DNA from: a bacterium HR28
GTDB taxonomy: Bacteria; Chloroflexota; Chloroflexia; Thermomicrobiales; Thermomicrobiaceae
DNA length: 32,963 bases
Reading direction: 5' to 3'
Assembly (NCBI GenBank): GCA_002898255.1
Contig: BEIE01000008.1
Location: forward strand, 1 to 32,963
Positions 1 through 8,871 of this stretch are shown here, one piece after another. Every line of letters begins with the position of its first letter. Position 1 is the stretch's first letter. The notes beneath the pieces were generated by a model. That model was given only the letters and a program-made list of their open reading frames with translations. It was not told the DNA's origin and did no database searches. The position numbers were made by a program, and so were the translations under genes.

Positions 1-97
1 AGGGGGTAAGGCCCCGGGGAGATGACCCGGTAGCGAGGCGGCAGGTGGACAGCGGGTAACCGACTGGAGCCGAGCCGTCCTCATGGCCGAGGCCAGT
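1..97 (+). rRNA. 23S ribosomal RNA, 3' end (partial)
   Basis: The first ~97 bases match the 3' end of domain VI of 23S rRNA. The run ggtaaggccccggggagatg, followed by the gagccgagccgtcctcatggc region, has the order and spacing of the conserved 23S terminus (the usual 'gguaaggccccuggaagacgacc ... accgguacuaauggaccg' pattern). The 5' part lies outside the window, so the 3' end near base 97 is approximate. The 5S gene follows after a spacer of about 90 bases, as expected of one rRNA operon. Confidence 0.85.
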
Positions 98-186
98 CCC
101 AGTCTTCGCTCGTTCACAGGTAAGTGGGCACAGCAGAGCTATCCTCGCTTCGAAACCCGTGTCGAGCAGGTGACGCTTCCCGTCAG

Positions 187-312
187 GTGTGCGCGTGGTC
201 GAGAGCGGTGTGGAAACACCCCGTCCCATCCCGAACCGGGTCGTGCCCCGCACCAGCGCCGGAGAGTACTGCGCGGGGGACCGCGCGGGAGGCGAGGCCA
301 CTGCGCGCACAC
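187..312 (+). rRNA. rrf: 5S ribosomal RNA
   Basis: The segment contains the 5S hallmarks: gagagcggtgtggaaacacc, then cccgtcccatcccgaaccgg, then accagcgccggagagtactg. Helix I is visible as gtgtgcgcg (187-195) pairing with cgcgcacac (304-312). Just outside it, cccgtc (179-184) can pair with gacggg (315-320), so the precursor has an extended stem that probably serves as a processing site. At about 126 nt measured across helix I it is slightly long, so the mature ends may lie a few bases inside. It sits between 23S and initiator tRNA. Confidence 0.93.
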
Positions 313-352
313 CCGACGGGAAGTCTCACGTTGACGCATCCACTCGCTACGA

Positions 353-427
353 CGCGGGGTGGAGCAGTGGCAGCTCGCTGGGCTCATAACCCAGAGGTCG
401 TGGGTTCGAATCCCACCCCCGCTACCA
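353..427 (+). tRNA. Initiator tRNA-Met (CAU)
   Basis: A complete 75-base cloverleaf with encoded CCA. The anticodon arm is ctggg-ctcataa-cccag, giving anticodon CAU flanked by the three consecutive G:C pairs typical of initiator tRNA. The first acceptor base C1 faces U72 and is unpaired, the other initiator hallmark that blocks EF-Tu and allows formylation. The T arm is gtggg-ttcgaat-cccac. It is downstream of 5S and probably co-transcribed with the rRNAs, followed at once by a terminator. Confidence 0.96.
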
Positions 428-430
428 GGA

Positions 431-467
431 GAGCTCTCGTGGAACAACGAGAGCTCTTTTCTTTTTT
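431..467 (+). terminator. Rho-independent terminator of the rRNA/tRNA operon
   Basis: A perfect 10-base-pair stem, gagctctcgt (431-440) with acgagagctc (447-456), closes a six-base loop and is followed at once by ttttcttttttg. This is a textbook intrinsic terminator three bases after the tRNA-fMet CCA. It separates the stable-RNA transcript from the next gene, which starts at 501. Confidence 0.93.
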
Positions 468-500
468 GTTCTGCCCAGAAAATGAAAATGAAAGAGAGCC

Positions 501-3161
501 ATGTCATATCGAATGATAACTTTTGCTTATGAACGGCTCCGTTCTTGGTTCCCACGCGTCGCTCTTCTGCTGTTCATCGGGCTTATAGCGCTCTTCTTGT
601 TCCGTCGACGCTGGGAACTCGAGTCTCTCTGGCATTTGCAGCTTGTGCACCCCCGGTGGCTCCTACTCACCGTACTGGCTCAAGGATTCGTGCTCTCAAG
701 TATCGCCGCGCAGCTGCAACTTCTCCTCGCCCGCCTCGACCGGCGCTTACCTCTGCGGACTGTTCTCGCAGCTGACCTCCACCGTGTCGCTGTGTCCAGT
801 GTCGTTCCAGCAGGTGCAGCGGTTGGTGCCCTCGTCTTTGCACGCCAATTGGAAACCCAAGGAATCCGCCGTGAAGCGAGCCTCACAGCAATCCTTCTGT
901 ATGGCGCCCTGGGCGCAGTTTCTTTCTTTGCCTTCACTCCCTTGACACTCTTCTTCGTTGCCCGACAAGACACTATCCCGATTGCTCTCCGGTCAACGGT
1001 AGCCTTGCTTGCGGGCATTGGTCTCCTGGCTGCCCTTCTTCTCGGCGGTGCACTGGTGTTGTCGCGACGAATCCGTACGTCTGTGCAGCGGTGGCCGAAG
1101 GTGAACACTCTCTTGTCGGTGAGAGAGGCTATCCCTCACCGAACATTGGTCGCGGTCTTTCTTTTGGCGATCGCTGTTGATCTCTTGAACGTTTTGATTC
1201 TCGGGGGTGCGTTGCGTGCGTTAGGGTATCCCGTTTCCTGGGACAAGGTTTTGATTGCCTATCAACTTGGTTACTTCTTCGCTTTTGTCCTTCCTGTCGC
1301 GCAAGGTACAGGAGCAGTCGAACTCGCTGGAAGTGCGACCCTCCACATGCTCGGTCTGCCAGGTTCTGTTGCAGTGGCAGCCATCTTGCTCTGGCGTGCC
1401 CATGAATTCTGGGCTCCACTACTCGCAGGTACCGCTCTATGGCTTCAGCGAGAGCCGCTTGTGCGGCGGGCTGTCGATCGCTTCCCTGCACTCCTGCTCT
1501 TTTGGTCGGGTTTTGTAAGTATCTTCGGACTACTCGAGCCGCATCATCATCGGGTGTTCCCGCGTGGACTTGAACGTGCCGTTCTCTTGGAGCCGTGGGA
1601 ACTTTCCCGCCATACGGAGTTACTGCTCGGCTTCGGCTCGCTCCTCGTCGCACAACAAGTTTGGCGACTGAAGCGAACCGGGTGGTTCCTCGCTGTCCTG
1701 CTATCGGGAATCACAATCGTTCAGCAGGCGCTTGGTCGTCGGGATCTGCTCGTGCTTGTTCTGTCCGGCTTGGCGTTCAGCGTACTTGTCGTCCGCTGGC
1801 GCGCTTATCGGGTGCGCTCGGATGTTCCTTCCATACTCCGAGGAGTAAGTTTTGCTGCATTCAGCATCCTCGTCGTCGTTGCATATGGAGCCACTGGCCT
1901 TGTGCTTCTCAGTCGCCACGCACTTGCGCCGCCTATCCACCAATGGTGGGAGGCCGTTCACATCCTGATCGTGAGCGGATTTGGCCTTGGAACATGGCCG
2001 GTACATGCGGAGACACGATATGGTGCCTGGTTCCTGGATTCCGTGGGAGTACTCGCAGCGGCAGCACTTCTGAGTGCCGTGTGGAGTCTTGGGCGGCCTG
2101 TAGTCTGGCGCTACTGGGGGCATCCGGCAGAGCGAGCGCGGGCTCGGGTACTCATTGAGCGGTGTGGCAATTCGTCATTGGATTTCTTCAAATGGTGGCC
2201 AGACAAGGTATTCTACTTCTCGCGCGATGAAGATGGCGTGGTCAGTTATCGTCCTCTGCGCGGCGTGGCTCTGGTTCTGGGAGACCCCAATGCTTGTGGT
2301 GAAGAAGCGTTTGATCGTCTGTTGCGGGATTTCCTTGACTTTTGTGAGCTAAACGACTGGGAACCGGCATTCCACCAGGTCGGGACGCGTTTTCTTCCTC
2401 GATACGCTGCGTACGGCTTTAAGTGGCTCAAAGTTGGGGAAGAGGCCATCGTCGATCTCGGCGAGTGGTCGCTCGAGCGGCCAGGCTTCAAGGAGCTCCG
2501 GTACATGGTTCGGCGGTTACGGCGGCAGGGGTACCGGTTCGAGGTGAGGCAGCCACCGCAGGACGATACACTTCTTCGAGAGCTGGAGGAGGTGAATCGC
2601 GAGTGGCTGACTGTACCGGGACGCCGCGAGCGTTACTTCACACTCGGACAGTTCTCCCCAAGTTACCTCCGTACGACTCCAGTGGCGCTACTGCGGGATG
2701 CCGCAGGGAAGGTTGTGGCCTTTACGAACTTGATCCCGAGTGGCGTAGATGGGGAAATCACGATCGATCTCATGCGACGGCGCCTTGAGCCGCACGGGGC
2801 AATGGAAGTGTTGCTCGCTTCTGTGCTTGACTACTGCCGAGAAGCAGGCTACCAACGATTCTCACTTGGACTTGCGCCACTCGTTGGGGTAGAGCTTCCT
2901 GTGCCAGGGATGGACCCGGTGAGGGAGCGCTTCTCTCGCGCACTTGATCATCTCTTTTCGTTTCGCGGACTCTACCACTTCAAAGCGAAATTTAGTCCAC
3001 GATGGGAGTCGAGATATTTGGTCTACCGGTCTGTCGCCACACTGCCAGCAGTCCTCCTGGCGATCGTCGAGGCGACGGAGGGGCGAAGTAGCCGGACGCG
3101 CGCAACGGCGGTCTTGGAGGATCCCCATTCAGACTGGTTCCTTCTCCCCCAAAACGACTAG
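501..3161 (+). CDS. mprF: MprF-like phosphatidylglycerol lysyltransferase/flippase
   Basis: An 886-residue membrane protein with the two-part layout of MprF. An N-terminal region of many hydrophobic helices (about residues 15-535) corresponds to the lysyl-PG synthase/flippase membrane domain. A soluble C-terminal DUF2156/GNAT-like catalytic domain follows (about 545-870). In the catalytic part FKWWPDKVFYFS, then VALVLGDPNACGEEA, GYRFEVRQP and FRGLYHFKAKFSPRWESRYL follow the MprF order. Family members transfer an amino acid from aminoacyl-tRNA to phosphatidylglycerol and flip the product, lowering envelope negative charge. Which amino acid is used cannot be read from the sequence. ATG 501 is preceded by aaagagag. 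A second ATG at 516 is possible. The gene stands alone after the rRNA terminator, and I see no clear promoter in the 33-base gap. Several long opposite-strand frames within it are shadows. Confidence 0.85.
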   Translation: MSYRMITFAYERLRSWFPRVALLLFIGLIALFLFRRRWELESLWHLQLVHPRWLLLTVLAQGFVLSSIAAQLQLLLARLDRRLPLRTVLAADLHRVAVSSVVPAGAAVGALVFARQLETQGIRREASLTAILLYGALGAVSFFAFTPLTLFFVARQDTIPIALRSTVALLAGIGLLAALLLGGALVLSRRIRTSVQRWPKVNTLLSVREAIPHRTLVAVFLLAIAVDLLNVLILGGALRALGYPVSWDKVLIAYQLGYFFAFVLPVAQGTGAVELAGSATLHMLGLPGSVAVAAILLWRAHEFWAPLLAGTALWLQREPLVRRAVDRFPALLLFWSGFVSIFGLLEPHHHRVFPRGLERAVLLEPWELSRHTELLLGFGSLLVAQQVWRLKRTGWFLAVLLSGITIVQQALGRRDLLVLVLSGLAFSVLVVRWRAYRVRSDVPSILRGVSFAAFSILVVVAYGATGLVLLSRHALAPPIHQWWEAVHILIVSGFGLGTWPVHAETRYGAWFLDSVGVLAAAALLSAVWSLGRPVVWRYWGHPAERARARVLIERCGNSSLDFFKWWPDKVFYFSRDEDGVVSYRPLRGVALVLGDPNACGEEAFDRLLRDFLDFCELNDWEPAFHQVGTRFLPRYAAYGFKWLKVGEEAIVDLGEWSLERPGFKELRYMVRRLRRQGYRFEVRQPPQDDTLLRELEEVNREWLTVPGRRERYFTLGQFSPSYLRTTPVALLRDAAGKVVAFTNLIPSGVDGEITIDLMRRRLEPHGAMEVLLASVLDYCREAGYQRFSLGLAPLVGVELPVPGMDPVRERFSRALDHLFSFRGLYHFKAKFSPRWESRYLVYRSVATLPAVLLAIVEATEGRSSRTRATAVLEDPHSDWFLLPQND

Positions 3162-3254
3162 CCACCTGGTACGTCGACCCCATTGAGAGCTGGTCGAACT
3201 GATCCGTTTCTTCCGTCATGGGAAGGATTTGCCGCCACCTTGCCGGGAGGGTGC

Positions 3255-4241
3255 ATGCTGCGAGGAGGCCGACTTTATCTGGTGGCTGGAGTCGTCCTGG
3301 CTGGTCTGGCGGTGCTGCTTGCTTTGCTTGCCTTTCAGCGGCAGCGCCAACCAGCCACGATTGAGCCGACTACGACCCCCTTGGTATCGGTTGTGGTTGC
3401 GGCGCGAGATGTTCGGGCGGGGACTGTTCTGACGCTTGAGGACGTGAAGACTGTAGAGGCTGATCCAGCATCGATTGCGCCGGGAACGGCACGGCAACCT
3501 GATCAGGTGGTCGGGCTGGTGGCGGCGGGTGATCTCGTTGAGGGACAGCGCATTCTCATGGCGAACCTCGTGACACCAAGTGTCTCCAATCTCTTGCAGC
3601 CGGGGAAGCGTGCTGTTGCGATCCCCGTTGATCGTGTCAACGCGGTCGGTGGCTTGCTCCAACCGAACGATCTGATCGACCTTGTCTATGCTGGGCGGGT
3701 CGATGTCATGCGGGTGTTGCCGACGGAACCGCTCGAGATGGTCGACAGTGGACAAGGCTTCAGTCCGGCGCAAGATGCTATTCGGCTTCCTGAACCGGGA
3801 ACATCCACTGGGCGGAGCTACCCCTATCCGGGAGCGCCTGGATCGCGTGTGGTCGTAACGGATACTGGCGAAGGGCAGCTCGTTACGAAGATTATCGTCC
3901 AGAATTTGCGTGTCCTCCAAGTCATCGCCGGGACGTCTGTAGTGGGGAATGCACCGGCGAGCGTTCAGCCTGTTGCTGCAGGGATCGGTTCCGAAGCAAC
4001 GCCCACACCGACGGGTGAGTCCGCACTGCCACCCGTTGACTTGCTAATCGTGGAGGCAGACCCGGCTCAGGCTGAACTTATCACGTTTCTCTTGGACCAA
4101 AACCTCCGATATCAAGTGCTGTTGCGGGCTCGTGGTGATGACCAGGCAGTGGAAACCGAGGGAGTCACCTACGACAGCCTTGTTCGCGACTATGGTTTAC
4201 CGGTTCCTGGACCGGTCGAGGTCGGTGGGGGGGCGCGGTGA
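3255..4241 (+). CDS. cpaB: Tad/Flp pilus assembly protein CpaB (RcpC)
   Basis: 328 residues. One N-terminal membrane helix (about 5-27) is followed by a SAF domain (about 45-110, VVVAARDVRAGTVLTLEDV ... GLVAAGDLVEGQRI) and the RcpC/CpaB region (GKRAVAIPVDRVNAVGGLLQ, then a Pro/Gly-rich insert). The C-terminus around VDLLIVEADPAQAELITFL is also typical. CpaB is a periplasmic or cell-surface component that assists Tad secretin and pilus assembly. The start is ATG 3255, because gggagg lies just upstream and the membrane helix starts directly. An in-frame TTG at 3183 would add 24 residues of non-family sequence. It is first in a five-gene Tad operon. The stop overlaps the next start by four bases (gtga), indicating translational coupling. 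Confidence 0.9.
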   Translation: MLRGGRLYLVAGVVLAGLAVLLALLAFQRQRQPATIEPTTTPLVSVVVAARDVRAGTVLTLEDVKTVEADPASIAPGTARQPDQVVGLVAAGDLVEGQRILMANLVTPSVSNLLQPGKRAVAIPVDRVNAVGGLLQPNDLIDLVYAGRVDVMRVLPTEPLEMVDSGQGFSPAQDAIRLPEPGTSTGRSYPYPGAPGSRVVVTDTGEGQLVTKIIVQNLRVLQVIAGTSVVGNAPASVQPVAAGIGSEATPTPTGESALPPVDLLIVEADPAQAELITFLLDQNLRYQVLLRARGDDQAVETEGVTYDSLVRDYGLPVPGPVEVGGGAR

Positions 4242-5503
4242 GCAGCGCACCGATCATCCGCGTTCTGATCGTGGACGATGTTCAGGAGAGTCGGGACAAC
4301 ATCGAACGACTGCTGAGCTTCGAACCGGACTTCCGCGTTGTCGGTAAGGCAGCGAGAGGCGAGGAGGGCATCGAGCTCGCATTGCGGCTCCAGCCGCATG
4401 TGGTGTTACTGGACCAGACTTTGCCGGACCTGGACGGTTTCGAGGTTGCAGCGGCGATCACAGCGCGTGCCCCCGGTATCGGAGTGATTCTCCTAGCCCT
4501 CGACCCCGATCCTGACATGTTGCGGCGGGCTATGCTCGCTGGGGCACGTGAGTACTTGACGAAACCATTCAGCTATGAGGAGTTCGTCGAGGCCGTTCGC
4601 CGGGTGGGTCGACTCGCGAACCCTGGTGTGGCGGTCTCGGTTCCAATTCACAGCCCATCAGCTCCAGAGAGGAGTGTGCGTGAAACGGCGGGGCGCGACG
4701 GGCGGGTTATCGCCGTGCTCGGCGCCAAGGGAGGCGTGGGACGAACGTTCCTTGCGACGAATCTCGCGATCGCCTTACGACGACGAAGCGGTGCAGAAGT
4801 GACGCTTGTGGATTGCGATTTGATGCGCGGAGACGTAGGAGTACTGTTGAACTTGAATCCACAGCGGTCATGGGTTGATTTGGCGCGCACCAGTGGGATT
4901 CTCGATGGAGAACTCGTCGAAGAGGTGCTGACTCGGCATGCGAGTCAAGTCCGGGTGTTGCTGGCACCCGCGTATCCCGATGAGGCGGAGCAAATCACCG
5001 CTGATCGAGTCCGAGAGGCACTATTGGAGCTCCGCAGCCGGAGCGATTTCGTCATCGTTGATACAGCCGGCGGCTACGAGGAAGTCACTCTTGCTTGCGC
5101 TGACATCTCGGACATCCTCGTCTGGGTATTTACACTAGAGATGACCGCCATAAAGGACACAAGACTGTTCATCGAGTTCCTTGACCGATTAGGTTATAAA
5201 AGCAAGCGGCTGATTCTCGTCTTGAATCAAGTCAATCATGTCGCAGGTCTGTCACCGGATGACGTCGAACAGAGTCTGCGCTTCCCGGTAGGAGTACGAA
5301 TTCCCTTCGATCCAGCTGCGGTGATACGCAGCATCAACGAAGGGACACCCTTGGCATGGGAACAGCCTCAGCATCGAGTGGTTGCGGAGATTGATCGTCT
5401 CGCTGATCTCTTACTGGAGACGAAAGAGGTAAACGAACAGCCGGCAACGACGCGACGGCGACGCTTCTTGCCCCGATTTGGTGCAAGTGCCATCGTCCGG
5501 TGA
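4238..5503 (+). CDS. tadZ: TadZ/CpaE-like receiver-ATPase fusion protein
   Basis: 421 residues. Residues 7-120 form a response-regulator receiver domain with the acidic pair D13/D14, phospho-acceptor D59 (LLDQTLPDLDG) and K109 (YLTKPF). Residues 155-400 form a ParA/MinD-type ATPase with a deviant Walker A GAKGGVGRT (K164-T170) and TLVDCD and FVIVDTAGG strands. TadZ/CpaE places the Tad machine at a cell pole by recruiting the TadA ATPase. Two oddities are visible. The P-loop lysine is Arg169, and the usual Ser/Thr switch position of the receiver is Ala87 (VILLALD), so both nucleotide use and phospho-switching may be altered. The GTG start at 4238 overlaps the cpaB stop. tadA follows 18 bases after the stop. 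Confidence 0.88.
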   Translation: MSSAPIIRVLIVDDVQESRDNIERLLSFEPDFRVVGKAARGEEGIELALRLQPHVVLLDQTLPDLDGFEVAAAITARAPGIGVILLALDPDPDMLRRAMLAGAREYLTKPFSYEEFVEAVRRVGRLANPGVAVSVPIHSPSAPERSVRETAGRDGRVIAVLGAKGGVGRTFLATNLAIALRRRSGAEVTLVDCDLMRGDVGVLLNLNPQRSWVDLARTSGILDGELVEEVLTRHASQVRVLLAPAYPDEAEQITADRVREALLELRSRSDFVIVDTAGGYEEVTLACADISDILVWVFTLEMTAIKDTRLFIEFLDRLGYKSKRLILVLNQVNHVAGLSPDDVEQSLRFPVGVRIPFDPAAVIRSINEGTPLAWEQPQHRVVAEIDRLADLLLETKEVNEQPATTRRRRFLPRFGASAIVR

Positions 5504-5521
5504 GGAGAAAGGTAGTGACCT

Positions 5522-6970
5522 ATGTCGTTACTAAGACGACTTGGCAATACCACCGAGACGGGACCGCTGTCTACTGATCGCTCGCCGGATACGACAGAGA
5601 CACAGGAGCTTGGAGGGGCGACTCGTTCCCCACAACTCGCCCAGGTATTGAAGCGCCCACAAATGCGTGCACCGAGTCAGCATCCAAGCACGGACGACAC
5701 GGTGCAGCAGCTGAAAGCGCGTATCCAGAACCGCATTATTGCCGAACTCGATCCGCGAATGGATTTGAGTGACGAGCAACGAGTACGTCGGACATTGGAG
5801 GAGACCTTCCTTTCGGTTCTGGAATCTGAGGGCATCGCACTGAGCCGGATTGAGCGGCACCGGTTGTTTGAAGCTATCGTTGCGGAAATTCTCGGATATG
5901 GGCCAATCGAACCCCTGCTCAAAGATGACACAGTAACCGAAATCATGGTAAACGGCCCGAAGCAGGTTTGGGTAGAACGCAATGGGAAACTCGAAAAGAC
6001 ATCGATTCAGTTCGACGATGACGAACACGTCATGCGTATTATCGACCGCATCGTCTCGCCGCTTGGCCGGCGGATCGACGAGAGTTCTCCAATGGTCGAT
6101 GCTCGGTTACCCGACGGTTCAAGAATCAACGCTGTCATTCCGCCGATTTCATTGGTAGGACCGTGCTTGACAATTCGGAAGTTCAGTCGCGATCCCTTGA
6201 CAGTCGACGACCTTATCCGCTTCGGCACGATGACGCCGGAGATTGCCCAGTTCTTGAAGGCCTGCGTCGAGGCGCGACTCAACATTGTCGTTTCGGGCGG
6301 AACGGGTTCAGGGAAGACGACGCTACTCAACGTCCTTTCATCGTTCATCCCGGGAGACGAGCGGATCGTCACGATCGAGAACGCAGCGGAGCTCCAACTC
6401 CGCCAGGAGCATGTCGTCACACTCGAATCGCGACCTCCCAACATCGAGGGGAAAGGCGAGGTCACGATCCGCGACCTGGTCATTAACGCGTTGCGGATGC
6501 GGCCGGATCGGATCGTGGTTGGTGAGTGTCGTGGCGGCGAAGCGCTCGACATGCTCCAAGCCATGAACACAGGCCATGATGGTTCGATGACGACGATCCA
6601 CTCAAATAGTCCTCGCGATACGCTTCACCGACTTGAGACGATGGTGTTGATGGCTGGGATGGATTTGCCTGTTCGCGCAATTCGCGAACAGATTGCGTCA
6701 GCTCTCGATCTTATTATCCATATGGCAAGACTGAAGGATGGCTCCCGCAAAATCGTTGCCATCACTGAGGTTCAGGGCATGGAGGGAGATGTCATCGTCC
6801 TGCAGGACATCTTTGTCTTCGAGCAAACCGGTTACGAGAACGGGAAGGTCATCGGGCGGATCAAACCGACGGGTGTTCGTCCGAAGTTCGTCGAGAAGTT
6901 CGAGGTAGCCAATATCTACTTGCCGCCAACGATCTTTGGCGTGTCCTATCCCCGTGGGTTCGGGCGGTGA
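5522..6970 (+). CDS. tadA: Tad pilus assembly ATPase TadA/CpaF
   Basis: 482 residues, the size of CpaF-type type II/IV secretion ATPases. A variable N-terminus (about 1-70) precedes the N-terminal domain (EILGYGPIEPLLKD, then TEIMVNGPKQVWVERNGKL). The RecA-like domain follows, with Walker A VSGGTGSGKTTLLNVLS near residue 260, an Asp/Glu box, Walker B RIVVGECRGGEALDML near 328 and the His box TGHDGSMTTIHSN near 350. TadA hydrolyses ATP at the inner membrane to drive pilin assembly or retraction through TadB/TadC. ATG 5522 has the ribosome site gaggagaaaggt. It sits between tadZ and tadB in the same orientation, four bases before tadB. Confidence 0.95.
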   Translation: MSLLRRLGNTTETGPLSTDRSPDTTETQELGGATRSPQLAQVLKRPQMRAPSQHPSTDDTVQQLKARIQNRIIAELDPRMDLSDEQRVRRTLEETFLSVLESEGIALSRIERHRLFEAIVAEILGYGPIEPLLKDDTVTEIMVNGPKQVWVERNGKLEKTSIQFDDDEHVMRIIDRIVSPLGRRIDESSPMVDARLPDGSRINAVIPPISLVGPCLTIRKFSRDPLTVDDLIRFGTMTPEIAQFLKACVEARLNIVVSGGTGSGKTTLLNVLSSFIPGDERIVTIENAAELQLRQEHVVTLESRPPNIEGKGEVTIRDLVINALRMRPDRIVVGECRGGEALDMLQAMNTGHDGSMTTIHSNSPRDTLHRLETMVLMAGMDLPVRAIREQIASALDLIIHMARLKDGSRKIVAITEVQGMEGDVIVLQDIFVFEQTGYENGKVIGRIKPTGVRPKFVEKFEVANIYLPPTIFGVSYPRGFGR

Positions 6971-6973
6971 GGC

Positions 6974-7948
6974 ATGGTGGGAGATCCGCTCGTGGTGCTC
7001 GCGATCTCATTAGCTGGTGCCTCGGCGGTCCTTCTCGCTGCCGGTCTCCGTGGCACTTTGCGCGGAGACGCGGTCAACCGGCGTCTTGAGCGATATGCCG
7101 GGCGCGAGGAGAAGCCCGAATTCGAGTCACTCGAAGGCCCCAACCTGATCGCTCGACATGTCGACCGAGCCGTTCAGGGGAGAGGTTTTGCGGAAGCTCT
7201 CCGCACCAATCTCCTGCGTGCCGATCTCCGACTGACGGTCGGTGAATTCCTGTTGCTCCGCACGGCGGTGGCCCTGGGCGCGTTCTTTTTCGGTTTCGTT
7301 GTCGGACGCGGGCTCACGCGACCGATTCTAGGGCTCTTTGTCGGCATGCTCTTTGCGATCGGCGGTTGGTTGCTGCCCCACTACTACGTGTTGTGGCGGG
7401 CTCGGCGTCGACTGCACCAGTTTGTCAATCAACTTGGTGACACGATTGGACTGATGGCGAATTCATTACGGGCGGGTTATAGCCTCCTTCAGACAATGGA
7501 TCTTGTGGCACGAGAGTCCGCACCACCGATCGCCGACGAGTTTCGACGCGTAGTACGGGAGGTGGGGCTCGGCGTGCCGATGCAGGAGGCGTTGGAGCAC
7601 CTCTTACGGCGCGTTCCCAGCGAGGATTTGGACCTCCTGGTTACGGCAATTGCGATTAACCACGAAGTTGGTGGAAACTTAGCGCAGATTCTTGATGTGA
7701 TTGGAGAGACGATACGCGAACGGGTGCGGATCAAGGGGGAAATTCGCGTTCTTACTGCGCAACAAAGCCTCTCCGGTTACATTATTTCCCTGTTACCCGT
7801 GGGTTTAGCTGTTCTGATCTTTTTGTTAAATCCTGACTATCTGACGAGTCTCTTTACCTGGCCATGGATCTGTATGCCGATCGGTGCGGTGATCTGCATG
7901 GTCGCAGGTTTCCTTGTGATGCGCCGTATCGTGGCTATCGAGGTGTAA
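6974..7948 (+). CDS. tadB: Tad pilus assembly inner-membrane protein TadB
   Basis: 324 residues. Hydrophobic helices lie near residues 5-25, 93-140, 260-280 and 290-315. A T2SF (GspF-type) domain occupies about 160-285 and contains QLGDTIGLMANSLRAGYSLL and INHEVGGNLAQILDVIGETI, the characteristic paired F-domain signatures. TadB and TadC form the inner-membrane platform on which TadA acts. ATG 6974 lies three bases after the tadA stop, with ggtgagg as ribosome site. The tadC ATG starts two bases after its stop, so expression of the three is coupled. Confidence 0.93.
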   Translation: MVGDPLVVLAISLAGASAVLLAAGLRGTLRGDAVNRRLERYAGREEKPEFESLEGPNLIARHVDRAVQGRGFAEALRTNLLRADLRLTVGEFLLLRTAVALGAFFFGFVVGRGLTRPILGLFVGMLFAIGGWLLPHYYVLWRARRRLHQFVNQLGDTIGLMANSLRAGYSLLQTMDLVARESAPPIADEFRRVVREVGLGVPMQEALEHLLRRVPSEDLDLLVTAIAINHEVGGNLAQILDVIGETIRERVRIKGEIRVLTAQQSLSGYIISLLPVGLAVLIFLLNPDYLTSLFTWPWICMPIGAVICMVAGFLVMRRIVAIEV

Positions 7949-7950
7949 CG

Positions 7951-8871
7951 ATGCCGATCATGCTCGTTTTGATCAGTCTCGTTCTAGCGCTTGGAAGCAT
8001 TGTATTGATTCTCCTTGGTGTCCGGGAGCAGCGACGCCAACTTGTTTTGGAGCAGCGCCTCGCGCATTTCGGACACCGCGTTCCCTCGCTCGATGAGCTG
8101 GAACTCCAGTTCCCCTTCCGACAACGAGTTCTCTATCCAATGCTCGAGCGCCTCGCGCAGATCGTCTTGCGCTTCACTCCTGGCTCATCGTTGGAGCGAA
8201 TGGAACGGCGTCTTATTGAGGCGGGTTTGGCTGGCTCATTACGTCCTATGACCTTCTTGGGAATCCGATTCGGCCTCGCCCTCTTGCTGGCGGGTTTGGG
8301 TGCGTTTCCGATGCTTTCGGGAAGTGGGCCGATTCTGTATCGTCTTGGGATGCCGCTGACGCTGGCCATACTCGGTTGGGTGTTACCCAATACCTGGCTC
8401 AGCCGGCGGGTGGCACAGCGAAAGCGTGCAATCCAGCGCGCACTGCCGGATGCGATTGACCTGCTGGTCATCAGTGTTGAAGCCGGGCTGGGCTTCGATC
8501 AGGCGCTCTTACGAGTGGTCGAAAAGTGGGACAACGAGTTGACCAAGGAGTTTGCGCGCACGCTGTCCGAGATGCGTATGGGAGTCCCGCGACGGCAGGC
8601 GCTGCGTGACCTTGCGCAACGTGTCAATGTCGATGATCTGAACGTCTTCATCGCGTCGCTCGTCCAAGCTGATCAACTTGGCGTAAGCATCAGCCAAGTG
8701 CTACGTGCCCAAGCGAACCAAATGCGTCTGCGCCGACGACAGCGTGCCCAAGAGCTGGCGCACAAGGCACCGATCAAGATGATTTTCCCAATGGTGTTTC
8801 TGATCTTCCCGGCTATGTACGTTGTGATTCTGGGACCAGCGATCCCTCGCATCGTGGAAGCGTTCCGCTAA
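7951..8871 (+). CDS. tadC: Tad pilus assembly inner-membrane protein TadC
   Basis: 306 residues. There is an N-terminal helix (about 3-24), a central helix pair (about 105-150) and a final C-terminal helix. The T2SF domain is at about 165-295, with ALPDAIDLLVISVEAGLGFD and SLVQADQLGVSISQVLRAQA. It is the partner of TadB in the platform. I chose ATG 7951, preceded by gaggtgt, because the frame's earlier ATG at 7864 lies inside tadB and adds non-family residues. It is the last Tad gene. Its TAA shares the four bases ctaa with the stop of the convergent copper gene, so there is no room for a separate terminator. No pilin or prepilin peptidase gene is present in the cluster. Confidence 0.92.
   Translation: MPIMLVLISLVLALGSIVLILLGVREQRRQLVLEQRLAHFGHRVPSLDELELQFPFRQRVLYPMLERLAQIVLRFTPGSSLERMERRLIEAGLAGSLRPMTFLGIRFGLALLLAGLGAFPMLSGSGPILYRLGMPLTLAILGWVLPNTWLSRRVAQRKRAIQRALPDAIDLLVISVEAGLGFDQALLRVVEKWDNELTKEFARTLSEMRMGVPRRQALRDLAQRVNVDDLNVFIASLVQADQLGVSISQVLRAQANQMRLRRRQRAQELAHKAPIKMIFPMVFLIFPAMYVVILGPAIPRIVEAFR

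Noticed and set aside
139-555. 138-codon - strand frame over 5S rRNA and tRNA
   Set aside because: It covers stable RNA genes and the terminator, so it cannot be a gene.
3183-3254. TTG start for cpaB at 3183
   Set aside because: The extra residues are not family-like, and ATG 3255 has a better ribosome site directly before the membrane helix.
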